A stretch of 64,000 bases of DNA. Source: Aquipseudomonas alcaligenes NBRC 14159 (GTDB lineage: Bacteria > Pseudomonadota > Gammaproteobacteria > Pseudomonadales > Pseudomonadaceae). The position numbers and the translations under genes were made by a program. Below the pieces are notes generated by a model. It had not been told where the DNA came from and made no database searches. It saw nothing but the letters and a program-made list of their open reading frames with translations. The stretch lies in the NCBI RefSeq assembly GCF_000467105.1, contig NZ_BATI01000021.1, positions 60,228 to 124,227 on the forward strand, written 5' to 3'. The first letter of the stretch is position 1, and each line of letters begins with the position of its first letter. Below are positions 43,405 to 53,504 of the stretch, in pieces.

Positions 43405-44466
43405 TCAGGCGGCGCGGCGCAACAGGAAGAAGCCGGCCAGGGCACAGATCCCCGCCGGCACCACCACGGCCAGCAGCGGCGAGAAGCCGAACACCAGGCT
43501 GGACGGCCCCAGCAGGTCCTGGGCGATGCGGAACACGAAACCCACCAGCACGCCGGTGAACACGCGCTGGCCGAGCGTTACCGAGCGCAGCGGGCCGAAG
43601 ATGAAGGAGATCGCCATCAGCACCAGCGCGGCGGTCACCAGCGGCTGCAGCACCTTGGTCCAGAACGCCAGCCAGTAGCTGCCATTGCTCAGCCCCTGCT
43701 CGCCCAGGTAATGGATATAGCGCCACAGGCCGCTGATCGACAGGGCATCCGGCGCCAGCACCACGGTGCCGAGCAACTGCGGCGTGAGCTCGATGTCCCA
43801 GCGCTGGCGGTCGGCCTGCTGCACCTCGGTGCGCCTGTCATGGAACAGCGTGGTCTTCACCTCTTCCAGCTGCCAGTGGTCGCCCTGGTACTGGGCGCGA
43901 CGGGCAAAGCTGGCGGCTTGCAGCTTGCGCTGTTCGTCGAACTGGTAGCGGGTCACGCCGATCAGCTTGCCGCCCGGCTGCACGGCGTTGATGTGCACGT
44001 ACTCCTGGCCCTGGCGATGCCACAGGCCATGTTTGGAACTCTGTGCCTCGCCGCCGCCCTGGGCCAGCGAACGATGGGCCTGGGCCTGGTTCTCGCTCCA
44101 GGGCGCCAGGTACTCGCCGATCAGCACGCCGACCAGCATCAGCACCAGCATGGGCTTCATCACCGCCCAGACGATGCGCCCGACCGACACGCCGGCAGCG
44201 CGCATGATGGTCAGCTCGCTGTTGCTGGCCAGGCTGCCGAGGCCGATCAGGCAGCCGATCAGCGCGGCCATCGGCAGCATCTCGTAGGCGCGCCGCGGCA
44301 GGGTCAGCACCACGTAGATCAGTGCCTCCAGAGTGCCGTAGCTGTCGCTGAGGTCGCCCAGCTCGTCGATGAAGGCAAACAACAGGGCCAGGCCGACGAT
44401 GATGCCGAGCACCGAGAGGATGGCCAGGAAGACACTGGTACCGATATAGCGGTCGAGCTTATGCAT
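43405..44466 (-). CDS. lptG: LPS export ABC transporter permease LptG
   Basis: This 353-residue inner-membrane subunit of LptB2FG extracts lipopolysaccharide for transport to the outer membrane. It starts MHKLDRYIGTSVFLAILSVL and has the YjgP/YjgQ layout: three N-terminal helices, a periplasmic jellyroll domain (about 130-265, with EVQQADRQRWDIELTP) and three C-terminal helices ending ICALAGFFLLRRAA. It overlaps the end of lptF by 8 bp, the usual lptF-lptG coupling. Confidence 0.96.
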   Translation of the reverse strand: MHKLDRYIGTSVFLAILSVLGIIVGLALLFAFIDELGDLSDSYGTLEALIYVVLTLPRRAYEMLPMAALIGCLIGLGSLASNSELTIMRAAGVSVGRIVWAVMKPMLVLMLVGVLIGEYLAPWSENQAQAHRSLAQGGGEAQSSKHGLWHRQGQEYVHINAVQPGGKLIGVTRYQFDEQRKLQAASFARRAQYQGDHWQLEEVKTTLFHDRRTEVQQADRQRWDIELTPQLLGTVVLAPDALSISGLWRYIHYLGEQGLSNGSYWLAFWTKVLQPLVTAALVLMAISFIFGPLRSVTLGQRVFTGVLVGFVFRIAQDLLGPSSLVFGFSPLLAVVVPAGICALAGFFLLRRAA

Positions 44467-45592
44467 GGGCCATCTCCTTGACTGCACGGCGACTGGCCAG
44501 CTTGAGTTTCATCGGTTGCCAGAGGAACAGTGCGGCGCCAATCAGCAGGAACAATGCGTGCACCCACCACAGGCCCAGCTCCATGGGAATCTTGCCCTTG
44601 TCCAGCTGGCCGCGCGCGCCGATCAGCAGCGCCAGGTAGGCCATATACAGGAGGATTGCCGGCAACAGCTTGAGGAAGCGGCCCTGGCGCGGATTGACCC
44701 GTGCCAGCGGCACCGCCAGCAGGGTGACGATGAACACCAGCAGCGGAATGGACAGGCGCCACTGCAGCTCGGCCTGGTAGCGCGGTTCGTCGCTGCCGAT
44801 CAGCTCGCGGGTGGGCACCGCTTCGCGCTCGCCGATCTCGGCGCTGACGCTGGGCTTGGGCAGCAGCACGCCGTGGGTCTCGTACTGGGTGGCACGATAG
44901 TCGGCCTGGCCAGGATTGCCGTCGTAGCGGTAACCGTTCTCCAGGATCAGGTAGCGGCTGCCGTCCGCCTGGATCACCTGCCGCCCCTTCTCGGCCACCA
45001 GCACGGTGATGCCGCTCTGCTTCGGCTTCTCACCCTCGACCTGGCGCTGCATGCGCTTCTCGCTGATGAACACGCCGGCCAGCTGGCCGCGGTCGTCGGA
45101 CAGGCCCTCGGTATAGGTCACCCGCGAGCCATCCTTCATCGCCTGGAAACGCCCCGGCACCAGGGTGTCGAACTCGGTCATGGCGTCCTGCTGGTTGAAG
45201 ATCTTCGCCACTTCGGCCACGCCCTGCGGCGCCAGGCCCAGGCTCAGCCAGGCGACTATCACGGCGACGATGGCGGCCGGCGCCATGCTGTAGCCGAGCA
45301 GGCGGCGGTTGCTCATGCCGGTAGCGGACAGCACGGTCATCTCGCTGTCCAGGTACAGGCGCCCGTAGGCCAGCAGGATGCCGAGGAACAGGCCCAGCGG
45401 CAGGATCAGCTGGAGGAAGCCGGGCATGCGGTAGCCCATGATCAGGAACAGCACGCTCGGGTCCAGCACTCCCTGTGCGGCCTGGGCCAGATACTTGATG
45501 AAACGCCCACTCATGATGATCACCAGCAGCACGGCGCTCACTGCACTGAGGGTCACCAGCACTTCGCGGGACAGATAACGGAAGACGATCAA
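44459..45592 (-). CDS. lptF: LPS export ABC transporter permease LptF
   Basis: This 377-residue partner of LptG in the LptB2FG complex has six membrane helices with a central periplasmic domain. LIVFRYLSREVLVTLSAVSA at the N-terminus, GYRMPGFLQLILPLGLFLGI and EMTVLSATGMSNRRLLGYSM are characteristic. The family N-terminus begins at IVFRYL, so the likely start is TTG 45592, with GGAG about 10 bp upstream. It is divergent from pepA across 142 bp that must hold both promoters; I see no clear consensus boxes there. Confidence 0.95.
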   Translation of the reverse strand: MIVFRYLSREVLVTLSAVSAVLLVIIMSGRFIKYLAQAAQGVLDPSVLFLIMGYRMPGFLQLILPLGLFLGILLAYGRLYLDSEMTVLSATGMSNRRLLGYSMAPAAIVAVIVAWLSLGLAPQGVAEVAKIFNQQDAMTEFDTLVPGRFQAMKDGSRVTYTEGLSDDRGQLAGVFISEKRMQRQVEGEKPKQSGITVLVAEKGRQVIQADGSRYLILENGYRYDGNPGQADYRATQYETHGVLLPKPSVSAEIGEREAVPTRELIGSDEPRYQAELQWRLSIPLLVFIVTLLAVPLARVNPRQGRFLKLLPAILLYMAYLALLIGARGQLDKGKIPMELGLWWVHALFLLIGAALFLWQPMKLKLASRRAVKEMAHA

Positions 45593-45686
45593 ACCGGACG
45601 CTCCAGGGTTGTCAGGCTCAGGCGGCAACGCTCACACTAGCCGCACTCGGTTGCACGGCCCGCCACGGCGGACCTCGAAAAAATAG

Positions 45687-47222
<1,536 letters not shown>

Positions 47223-47230
47223 CCCGGCCC

Positions 47231-47647
47231 ATGCGCGTCGAATTCTACGTGCTCTCCAGCGCCACGCCGGAAGGCCGCCTGCGCGCGGCCTGCCAGCTCG
47301 CCGCCAAGGCCTGGAAGGCCGGCCTGCCGGTGTTCCTGCGCGGCGCCGACCAGGCGCAGTGCGAGGAGCTGGACCGGCTGCTGTGGAGCTTCCGCCCGGA
47401 ATCCTTCATCCCCCACGGCCTGCACGAGGACGATGCGCAGGCACCGGTGGTGATCGGCCTGGACCAGGAGCCGGCGCAGGCCGGCGGCGTGCTGCTCAAC
47501 CTGCACCCGCAGTTGTCGCCGCACCTGGCCCGGTTCAATCGGGTGATCGAGATCGTCAACCAGGAGCCGGCGCTGCTGGCCCAGTGTCGCGAGAATTTCC
47601 GCCAGTATCGCCAGCTGGGTCACGACCCGCAGCGCGTCGAGCTGTGA
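47231..47647 (+). CDS. holC: DNA polymerase III chi subunit
   Basis: This 138-residue clamp-loader accessory protein binds SSB and the psi subunit. It opens MRVEFYVLSSATPEGRLRAA and has CQLAAKAWKAGLPVFLRGA, LLWSFRPESFIPHGL, and the C-terminal VIEIVNQEPALLAQCRENFR, YRQLGHDPQRVEL. It lies between pepA and valS as usual. Confidence 0.95.
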   Translation: MRVEFYVLSSATPEGRLRAACQLAAKAWKAGLPVFLRGADQAQCEELDRLLWSFRPESFIPHGLHEDDAQAPVVIGLDQEPAQAGGVLLNLHPQLSPHLARFNRVIEIVNQEPALLAQCRENFRQYRQLGHDPQRVEL

Positions 47648-47720
47648 AATGCAGCGCATTCTCGAAATAGCCCGCCACAGAGCGTAGAATCGGCCGCCTC
47701 GGCCACCTTCCCAGCCTGCA

Positions 47721-48188
47721 ATGCCTATGGACAGCTCCAAACCACCAAAGCCCGATCTCCTGCTGGATGACCTGGAAGCCATCCGCCAGCTGCTGGAGAA
47801 AGAGCAACTGGAACCGCCGCTGCTGACCGAAACACTGGACGATGACCTGCAGATTCCCGTGCTGTCGGAAATCATCGAACCGGGCCCGGACGCACCGGCC
47901 ACCGCGCCGCTGGCCGCGGTCACCCTGTCCTATCCGGTGCAACCCGCCGTCGCACCGCCCCAGCCGCAGCCCACGCGCCCTGTGCCGGCAACCCCCAGCG
48001 CCGCGAGCATCGGCAGCACCGTGCAGCAGAGCCTGGCGGCCCAGGGCAAACTGGACGCCGAGCTGCGCGCCGCCGCCCAGCTGATCCTGCAGGATGTGAT
48101 CGACGACTTCGTGCCGCAGATCGAGGCCGAGCTCAAGCGTCGCCTGGACGCCCGCCTGGACCGCCTGCTCAAGCAGCCCAAAGCCTAG
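47721..48188 (+). CDS. conserved hypothetical protein between holC and valS
   Basis: The product is 155 residues of unknown function. The N-terminal helix is acidic (LLLDDLEAIRQLLEKEQLE). A proline/alanine/glutamine-rich linker (about 60-100) follows, then a C-terminal helical region LILQDVIDDFVPQIEAELKR, RLDARLDRLLKQPKA that looks like a coiled coil. Pseudomonads have a gene of this type in the same place. The start could be the ATG at 47721 or 47727. Confidence 0.75.
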   Translation: MPMDSSKPPKPDLLLDDLEAIRQLLEKEQLEPPLLTETLDDDLQIPVLSEIIEPGPDAPATAPLAAVTLSYPVQPAVAPPQPQPTRPVPATPSAASIGSTVQQSLAAQGKLDAELRAAAQLILQDVIDDFVPQIEAELKRRLDARLDRLLKQPKA

Positions 48189-48275
48189 CCATACGGCGGC
48201 CAGTGGCCCACGGGTGGCGCCAGCCGTTATACTCGGCGGCTTCCCGCTCAGTTGCCAATACGGTCCCGCCGACTC

Positions 48276-51107
48276 ATGGACAAGACCTACCAGCCCCACG
48301 CCATCGAAACCGCCCTGTACCAGAACTGGGAGGCGAACAACTACTTCGCCCCGCAAGGTTCCGGCGAGCCCTATACCATCATGATCCCGCCGCCGAACGT
48401 CACCGGCAGCCTGCACATGGGCCACGGTTTCAACAACTCGATCATGGACTGCCTGGTGCGCTTCCGCCGCATGCAGGGCCGCAACACCCTGTGGCAGCCG
48501 GGCACCGACCACGCGGGCATCGCCACGCAGATGGTGGTCGAGCGCCAGCTGGCCGCCGAGGGCATCGGCCGCCACGACCTGGGCCGCGAGAAGTTCCTGG
48601 AGAAGGTCTGGGAGTGGAAGGAACAGTCCGGCGGCACCATCACCCGGCAGATCCGTCGCCTGGGCTCCTCGGTGGACTGGTCGCGCGAACGCTTCACCAT
48701 GGACGAGGGACTGTCCGAAGCCGTGAAGGAAGCCTTCGTGCGCCTGCACCAGGACGGCCTGATCTACCGCGGCAAGCGCCTGGTCAACTGGGACACCAAG
48801 TTCCACACCGCGATTTCCGACCTCGAAGTGGAAAACCACGACGAGAAGGGCCACCTGTGGAACCTGCGCTACCCGCTGGCCGACGGCAAGAAGACCGCCG
48901 AGGGCCTGGACTACCTGATCGTCGCCACCACCCGCCCGGAAACCATGCTCGGCGACTCCGCCGTGGCCGTGCACCCGGAAGACGAGCGCTACAAGACCCT
49001 GATCGGCAGCTACATCGAGCTGCCGCTGGTGGGCCGCCGCATCCCGATCATCGCCGACGACTACTGCGACCCCGAGTTCGGCACCGGCTGCGTGAAGATC
49101 ACCCCGGCCCACGACTTCAACGACTATGAAGTCGGCAAGCGCCACAACCTGCCGCTGATCAACATCTTCGACAAGGACGCCCAGGTGCTCGCCAAGGCCC
49201 AGGTGTTCAACATCGACGGCAGCGTCAACGCCGAGATCGACGGCAGCCTGCCGGCCGAATACGCCGGCCTCGACCGCTTCGTCGCGCGCAAGCAGATCGT
49301 CGCCGCCTTCGAGGCCGCCGGCCTGCTGGAGAAGATCGAAGACCACGCCCTGAAAGTGCCGAAGGGTGACCGCTCCGGCACCGTCATCGAGCCGTGGCTG
49401 ACCGACCAGTGGTACGTCTCCACCAAGCCGCTGGCAGAAAAAGCCATCGCCGTGGTCGAGAGCGGCGAGATTCAGTTCGTGCCCAAGCAGTACGAGAACA
49501 TGTACTTCAGCTGGATGCGCGACATCCAGGACTGGTGCATCAGCCGTCAGCTGTGGTGGGGCCACCGCATCCCGGCCTGGTACGACGAGGCCGGCAACGT
49601 CTATGTCGGCCGCGACGAGGCGGAAGTCCGCGCCAAGCACAACCTGGGTGACATCGCCCTGCGTCAGGACGAAGACGTGCTGGACACCTGGTTCAGCTCC
49701 GGCCTGTGGACCTTCTCCACCCTCGGCTGGCCGCAGCAGACCGACTTCCTCAAGACCTTCCATCCCACCGACGTGCTGGTCACCGGCTTCGACATCATCT
49801 TCTTCTGGGTCGCCCGGATGATCATGCTGTCCACCCACCTGACCGGGCAGATCCCGTTCAAGACCGTGTACGTGCACGGTCTGGTGCGCGACGGCCAGGG
49901 CCAGAAGATGTCCAAGTCCAAGGGCAACGTGCTCGACCCGCTGGACATCGTCGACGGCATCGATCTGGAAGCCCTGGTGGCCAAGCGCACCAGCGGCATG
50001 ATGCAGCCCAAGCTGGCCGAGAAGATCGCCAAACAGACCCGCGCCGAGTTCCCCGAAGGCATCGCCGCCTACGGCACCGACGCCCTGCGCTTCACCAACC
50101 TGGCGCTGGCTTCCACCGGTCGTGATATCAAGTTCGACATGGGCCGCGTCGAGGGCTACCGCAACTTCTGCAACAAGCTGTGGAACGCTGCCAACTTCGT
50201 CATCGAGAACACCGATAACCAGGACACCGGCATCAATGGTGAGGCCGTCGACCTGTCACCGGTCGACCGCTGGATCATCTCCGCGCTGCAGCGCTGCGAA
50301 CAGGACGTGACCCGCCACCTCGATGCCTTCCGCTTCGACATGGCCGCCCAGGCCCTCTACGAGTTCATCTGGGACGAGTACTGCGCCTGGTACCTCGAAC
50401 TGGTCAAGCCGGTGCTGTGGGACGAAAACGCCCCGATCGAGCGCCAGCGCGGCACCCGCCGCACCCTGGTGCGCGTGCTGGAAGTGATCCTGCGCCTGGC
50501 CCACCCGTTCATGCCCTTCATCACCGAAGAAATCTGGCAGCGCATCAAGGCCCAGGCCGGCAAGGACGGCGCCACCCTTATGCTGCAACCCTGGCCGGTA
50601 GCAGCCGAGGAGCGTATCGACGCCGCTGCCGAAGGCGACATCGAGTGGGTCAAGCAACTGATGCTCGGCGTGCGGCAGATCCGTGGCGAGATGAAGATCT
50701 CCATGGCCAAGCGCATCGACATCATCGTGCAGAACGCCAATGCCGAAGACCTGCGCCGCCTGGCCGACTTCGAGCCGCTGCTGAACAAGCTGGCCAAGCT
50801 GGAGTCGGTACGCGTGCTGGCCGCTGGCGAGGAAGCGCCGATGTCCGCCACCGCCCTGGTCGGCGAGATGCAGGTACTGGTGCCGATGGCCGGGCTGATC
50901 GACAAGGACGCCGAACTGGCGCGCCTGGACAAGGAAATCCAGCGCCTGCAAGGCGAAGTCCAGCGCGTCGGCGGCAAGCTGAGCAACGAAGGCTTCGTCG
51001 CCAAGGCCCCGGCCGAAGTGCTCGACAAGGAGCGCGCCAAGCTGGCCGAAGCCGAAGCGGCACTGGCCAAGCTGGTCGAGCAGCGCGAGAAGATCGCCAA
51101 TCTGTAA
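48276..51107 (+). CDS. valS: valyl-tRNA synthetase
   Basis: This 943-residue class I synthetase begins [20 protein letters not shown]. The HIGH motif appears as [13 protein letters not shown] near residue 45, and KMSKS as [16 protein letters not shown] near residue 546. Editing-domain segments such as [20 protein letters not shown] are intact. The anticodon-binding domain and C-terminal coiled-coil arm (from about residue 880, [20 protein letters not shown]) are complete. A terminator follows. Confidence 0.98.
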   Translation: MDKTYQPHAIETALYQNWEANNYFAPQGSGEPYTIMIPPPNVTGSLHMGHGFNNSIMDCLVRFRRMQGRNTLWQPGTDHAGIATQMVVERQLAAEGIGRHDLGREKFLEKVWEWKEQSGGTITRQIRRLGSSVDWSRERFTMDEGLSEAVKEAFVRLHQDGLIYRGKRLVNWDTKFHTAISDLEVENHDEKGHLWNLRYPLADGKKTAEGLDYLIVATTRPETMLGDSAVAVHPEDERYKTLIGSYIELPLVGRRIPIIADDYCDPEFGTGCVKITPAHDFNDYEVGKRHNLPLINIFDKDAQVLAKAQVFNIDGSVNAEIDGSLPAEYAGLDRFVARKQIVAAFEAAGLLEKIEDHALKVPKGDRSGTVIEPWLTDQWYVSTKPLAEKAIAVVESGEIQFVPKQYENMYFSWMRDIQDWCISRQLWWGHRIPAWYDEAGNVYVGRDEAEVRAKHNLGDIALRQDEDVLDTWFSSGLWTFSTLGWPQQTDFLKTFHPTDVLVTGFDIIFFWVARMIMLSTHLTGQIPFKTVYVHGLVRDGQGQKMSKSKGNVLDPLDIVDGIDLEALVAKRTSGMMQPKLAEKIAKQTRAEFPEGIAAYGTDALRFTNLALASTGRDIKFDMGRVEGYRNFCNKLWNAANFVIENTDNQDTGINGEAVDLSPVDRWIISALQRCEQDVTRHLDAFRFDMAAQALYEFIWDEYCAWYLELVKPVLWDENAPIERQRGTRRTLVRVLEVILRLAHPFMPFITEEIWQRIKAQAGKDGATLMLQPWPVAAEERIDAAAEGDIEWVKQLMLGVRQIRGEMKISMAKRIDIIVQNANAEDLRRLADFEPLLNKLAKLESVRVLAAGEEAPMSATALVGEMQVLVPMAGLIDKDAELARLDKEIQRLQGEVQRVGGKLSNEGFVAKAPAEVLDKERAKLAEAEAALAKLVEQREKIANL

Positions 51108-51116
51108 GTTGAAGCC

Positions 51117-51147
51117 GAGGCCCGCTAAACGCGGGCCTCGTGCTTTT
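51117..51147 (+). terminator. intrinsic terminator after valS
   Basis: GAGGCCCGC, TAAAC loop, GCGGGCCTC: a perfect 9-bp stem followed by GTGCTTTT. Confidence 0.8.
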
Positions 51148-51219
51148 ACCCCCTCGCCCGCCCTGCCGCAGGCCACTCGGAGCAGCCTGGAAGCCCCAGG
51201 GAACACATCAGGAGCGCCC

Positions 51220-51516
51220 ATGGAAGTCAGCAAGACCCGCACCAGCTTCTACCGCCGCCTCTACGTCGCCTGGCTGATCGACAGCGGCAGCGCCAGCAGC
51301 GTGCCGGCGCTGATGGCCGCCACCGGCATGCCGCGGCGCACCGCCCAGGACACCCTGGCGGCGCTGGCCGAACTGGATATCCACTGCGACTTCATCCAGC
51401 ACGATGGCGAGCGCAACAACGCCGGGCACTATGAAATCCGCGACTGGGGCCCGATCGACCGTGCCTGGGTGGCGGCGCATCTGGCCCAGATCAAGGCGCT
51501 GCTCGGCTACCCCTGA
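51220..51516 (+). CDS. small winged-helix DNA-binding protein
   Basis: This 98-residue protein starts MEVSKTRTSFYRRLYVAWLI with CAGGAG upstream. The segment ASSVPALMAATGMPRRTAQD followed by TLAALAELDIHCDF reads as a helix-turn-helix. The C-terminus is NNAGHYEIRDWGPIDRAWVA. A similar protein lies beside the photolyase locus in P. aeruginosa (recalled around PA4657). The target is unknown. It is just upstream of, and on the same strand as, the light-type operon operators, so it could regulate or be regulated with it. Confidence 0.8.
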   Translation: MEVSKTRTSFYRRLYVAWLIDSGSASSVPALMAATGMPRRTAQDTLAALAELDIHCDFIQHDGERNNAGHYEIRDWGPIDRAWVAAHLAQIKALLGYP

Positions 51517-51555
51517 CGGCGAATCTGTACGTCGATTCTGTTCGCCGGAAATATC

Positions 51556-51579
51556 TGTACAAGAAATTTGACTTGTACA
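51556..51579. promoter_or_regulatory. LitR/CarH-type operator 1 (TGTACA-N12-TGTACA)
   Basis: TGTACA at 51556-51561 and at 51574-51579 are separated by exactly 12 bp. From memory, the motif T(G/A)TACA-N12-TGTA(C/T)A has been described for light-inducible promoters controlled by the B12-binding LitR-type regulator PplR1 in P. putida. This copy flanks the -35 hexamer TTGACT. A MerR/B12 regulator gene is the second gene of the operon. Confidence 0.8.
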
Positions 51580-51596
51580 AGAAATCATTCAAGATA
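51568..51596 (+). promoter_or_regulatory. promoter of the light-type operon
   Basis: TTGACT at 51568-51573 and AAGATA at 51591-51596 are separated by 17 bp, 35 bp before the first gene's ATG. Operator 1 overlaps the -35 and operator 2 lies just after the -10, so a bound repressor would block polymerase. Confidence 0.6.
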
Positions 51597-51599
51597 AGT

Positions 51600-51623
51600 T
51601 GTACATCAACCACCACTTGTACA
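51600..51623. promoter_or_regulatory. LitR/CarH-type operator 2 (TGTACA-N12-TGTACA)
   Basis: TGTACA at 51600-51605 and 51618-51623, again with exactly 12 bp between them, and 44 bp downstream of operator 1. A half-site TGTACG is also present at 51526-51531. It overlaps the expected transcription start and ends 7 bp before the ATG. Confidence 0.8.
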
Positions 51624-51630
51624 ACTTGCC

Positions 51631-52575
51631 ATGAACGAAGCCAAAATCAGAATCGGCATCAGCGCCTGCCTGCTCGGAGCGCCGGTGCGCTACAACGGCG
51701 GACACAAGCGCTCGACTCTGTGCACCGAGGTGCTCGCCGAACATTTCGAGCTGGTTCCGCTCTGCCCGGAGATGGGCATGGGTCTTGGCACGCCGCGCCC
51801 GACCATCCGCCTGGTCGGCGAGCCGGAAGCGCCGCGCGCACTGATGCCCCAGGAGCAGGATCGCGACGTCAGCGAGGCGCTGCGTGCCCAGGTCGATCGC
51901 GTACCGGCCGGTCTCAGCGGCTTCGTGCTGATGCAGAAATCACCGTCCTGCGGCCTGCACCGGGTAAAACTGTACAGAGATAACGGTCATCTGGCCGAAA
52001 AAGGCAGCCGCGGCATCTTCGCCGCCGCCCTGCATGCCCGCTACCCGGAGCTGCCGCTGGAAGAGGAAGGCCGCCTGCACGACCCGGTGCTGCGTGAAAA
52101 CTTCCTCAACCGCGTGTTCGTCCACGCCCGCTGGCAGCGCCTGCTGGCCGATGGCATCAGCCGTCAGGGGCTGATCGACTTCCACGCCCGCCACAAATAC
52201 CTGCTGATGGCCACCCACCCGCAGCAGCAGAAGGCCCTTGGTCGTCTGCTGAGCCACCTCGGCCAGCAGGACCTGCACGAGCTGGCCACCCGCTATTTCC
52301 GTGAGCTGATGAGCGCCCTGAGCCGCCCGGCCACCCGCGGCACCCACAGCAATGTGCTGCAGCACCTGAGCGGCTACCTGAAACAGCACCTGGGCAGTGC
52401 CGAGCGCGCCGAACTGCAGCACCTGATCACCCAGTACCGCGGCGGCGTGATCCCACTGGTGGTGCCGCTGACCCTGCTGCGCCATCACTTCAACCGCCAC
52501 CCCGACGCCTACATCGCACGCCAGGACTACCTGCGCCCCTATCCGGACGCGCTCAGCCTGAGGAATTCGATTTGA
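51631..52575 (+). CDS. DUF523 and DUF1722 (YbgA-type) protein
   Basis: This 314-residue two-domain protein has an N-terminal DUF523 (about 5-150) with RIGISACLLGAPVRYNGGHK, FELVPLCPEMGMGLGTPRPT and MQKSPSCGLHRVKLY; the conserved cysteines suggest thiol or metal chemistry. The C-terminal DUF1722/YbgA domain (about 180-305) has FHARHKYLLMATHPQQQKAL and VLQHLSGYLKQHL. The biochemical role is unknown, but genes of this type are linked to photolyase genes in many proteobacteria. It is the first gene of the light-type operon. Its stop overlaps the next start (TTGA). Confidence 0.88.
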   Translation: MNEAKIRIGISACLLGAPVRYNGGHKRSTLCTEVLAEHFELVPLCPEMGMGLGTPRPTIRLVGEPEAPRALMPQEQDRDVSEALRAQVDRVPAGLSGFVLMQKSPSCGLHRVKLYRDNGHLAEKGSRGIFAAALHARYPELPLEEEGRLHDPVLRENFLNRVFVHARWQRLLADGISRQGLIDFHARHKYLLMATHPQQQKALGRLLSHLGQQDLHELATRYFRELMSALSRPATRGTHSNVLQHLSGYLKQHLGSAERAELQHLITQYRGGVIPLVVPLTLLRHHFNRHPDAYIARQDYLRPYPDALSLRNSI

Positions 52576-53504
52576 GCGCGGCCCTCGACTACCAGCAGGC
52601 GCTGGCCCAGGGCTACCTGCCGATCCGTGAAGTGGCGCGCGGCACCGGGGTCAACCCGGTCACCCTGCGCGCCTGGGAGCGGCGCTATGGCCTGGTGGTG
52701 CCCTACCGCACGGCCAAGGGTCATCGCCTGTATGCGCCCGAGCAGATCGAGCGCATCCACCAGGTGCTGACCTGGCTCAACCGTGGCGTGGCCGTCGGCC
52801 AGGTACGCGAGCTGCTGGAGCAGAACGAGCCGCCCGAGATGATCGTCAGCGGTATCTGGGACGAACTGCGCCAGGCCATGCTGCACAGCATCACGCACCA
52901 GGCCGAGCGCAGCCTGGATGAAGCCTTCAACCGCGCCCAGTCGCTCTACCCGCCCGGCGTGCTCTGTGCCCAGCTGCTGCTGCCGCTGCTGGCCGAGCTG
53001 GACCGGCGCTGGCACGACCTGCCGTTCGGCGCGCAGCTGGAGCAGGTGTTCTGCCATTCCTGGCTGCGCAGCAAGCTCGGCGCCCGCCTCTATCACGACA
53101 ATCGCCAGCGTGGCGCCGCGCCGCTGCTGCTGGTCAACCTGTCGGACAGCCACTTCGAACCGGGCCTCTGGCTGTGCGCCTGGCTGCTCAACGGCGCCGG
53201 CTGCCCGGTGCAGGTGCTGGACTGGACGGTGCCGCCCAGCGAGCTGGTGCAGGCCGTCGACCACATCGCGCCGCGCGCGCTGCTGCTGTACTCCGGGCAG
53301 GCCCTGGCCGCGCCGCTGCGCCACCAGCTGCCGCGCCTGGCCGAAGCCTGCGCCGTGCCGCTACTGCTGGCCGGCCCCGCCGCCACCATTCATCACGATG
53401 AACTCCAGCTGCTGCAGGGCCTCAACCTTGCCGCCGATCCGCTGCAGGCCGAACAGCGCCTGCGCGAACTGGACCTGCTGGAGGATGCCCCATGCGCCAG
53501 CTGA
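52572..53504 (+). CDS. MerR family regulator with B12-binding-like domain (LitR/CarH-like)
   Basis: This 310-residue regulator has an N-terminal MerR helix-turn-helix: YLPIREVARGTGVNPVTLRA, WERRYGLVVPYRTAKGHRLY. A helical middle domain (about 80-180) contains LLPLLAELDRRWHDLP. The C-terminal Rossmann-like domain has LVNLSDSHFEPGLWLCAWLL with His194 where CarH-type proteins coordinate cobalamin. The motif here is DSHFEPG rather than a clean ExHxxG, so B12 binding is plausible but unproven. TTG is the start. It overlaps both neighbours (4 bp with the upstream gene, 13 bp with phrB). It most likely represses the operon in the dark through the TGTACA-N12-TGTACA sites. Confidence 0.85.
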   Translation: MSAALDYQQALAQGYLPIREVARGTGVNPVTLRAWERRYGLVVPYRTAKGHRLYAPEQIERIHQVLTWLNRGVAVGQVRELLEQNEPPEMIVSGIWDELRQAMLHSITHQAERSLDEAFNRAQSLYPPGVLCAQLLLPLLAELDRRWHDLPFGAQLEQVFCHSWLRSKLGARLYHDNRQRGAAPLLLVNLSDSHFEPGLWLCAWLLNGAGCPVQVLDWTVPPSELVQAVDHIAPRALLLYSGQALAAPLRHQLPRLAEACAVPLLLAGPAATIHHDELQLLQGLNLAADPLQAEQRLRELDLLEDAPCAS

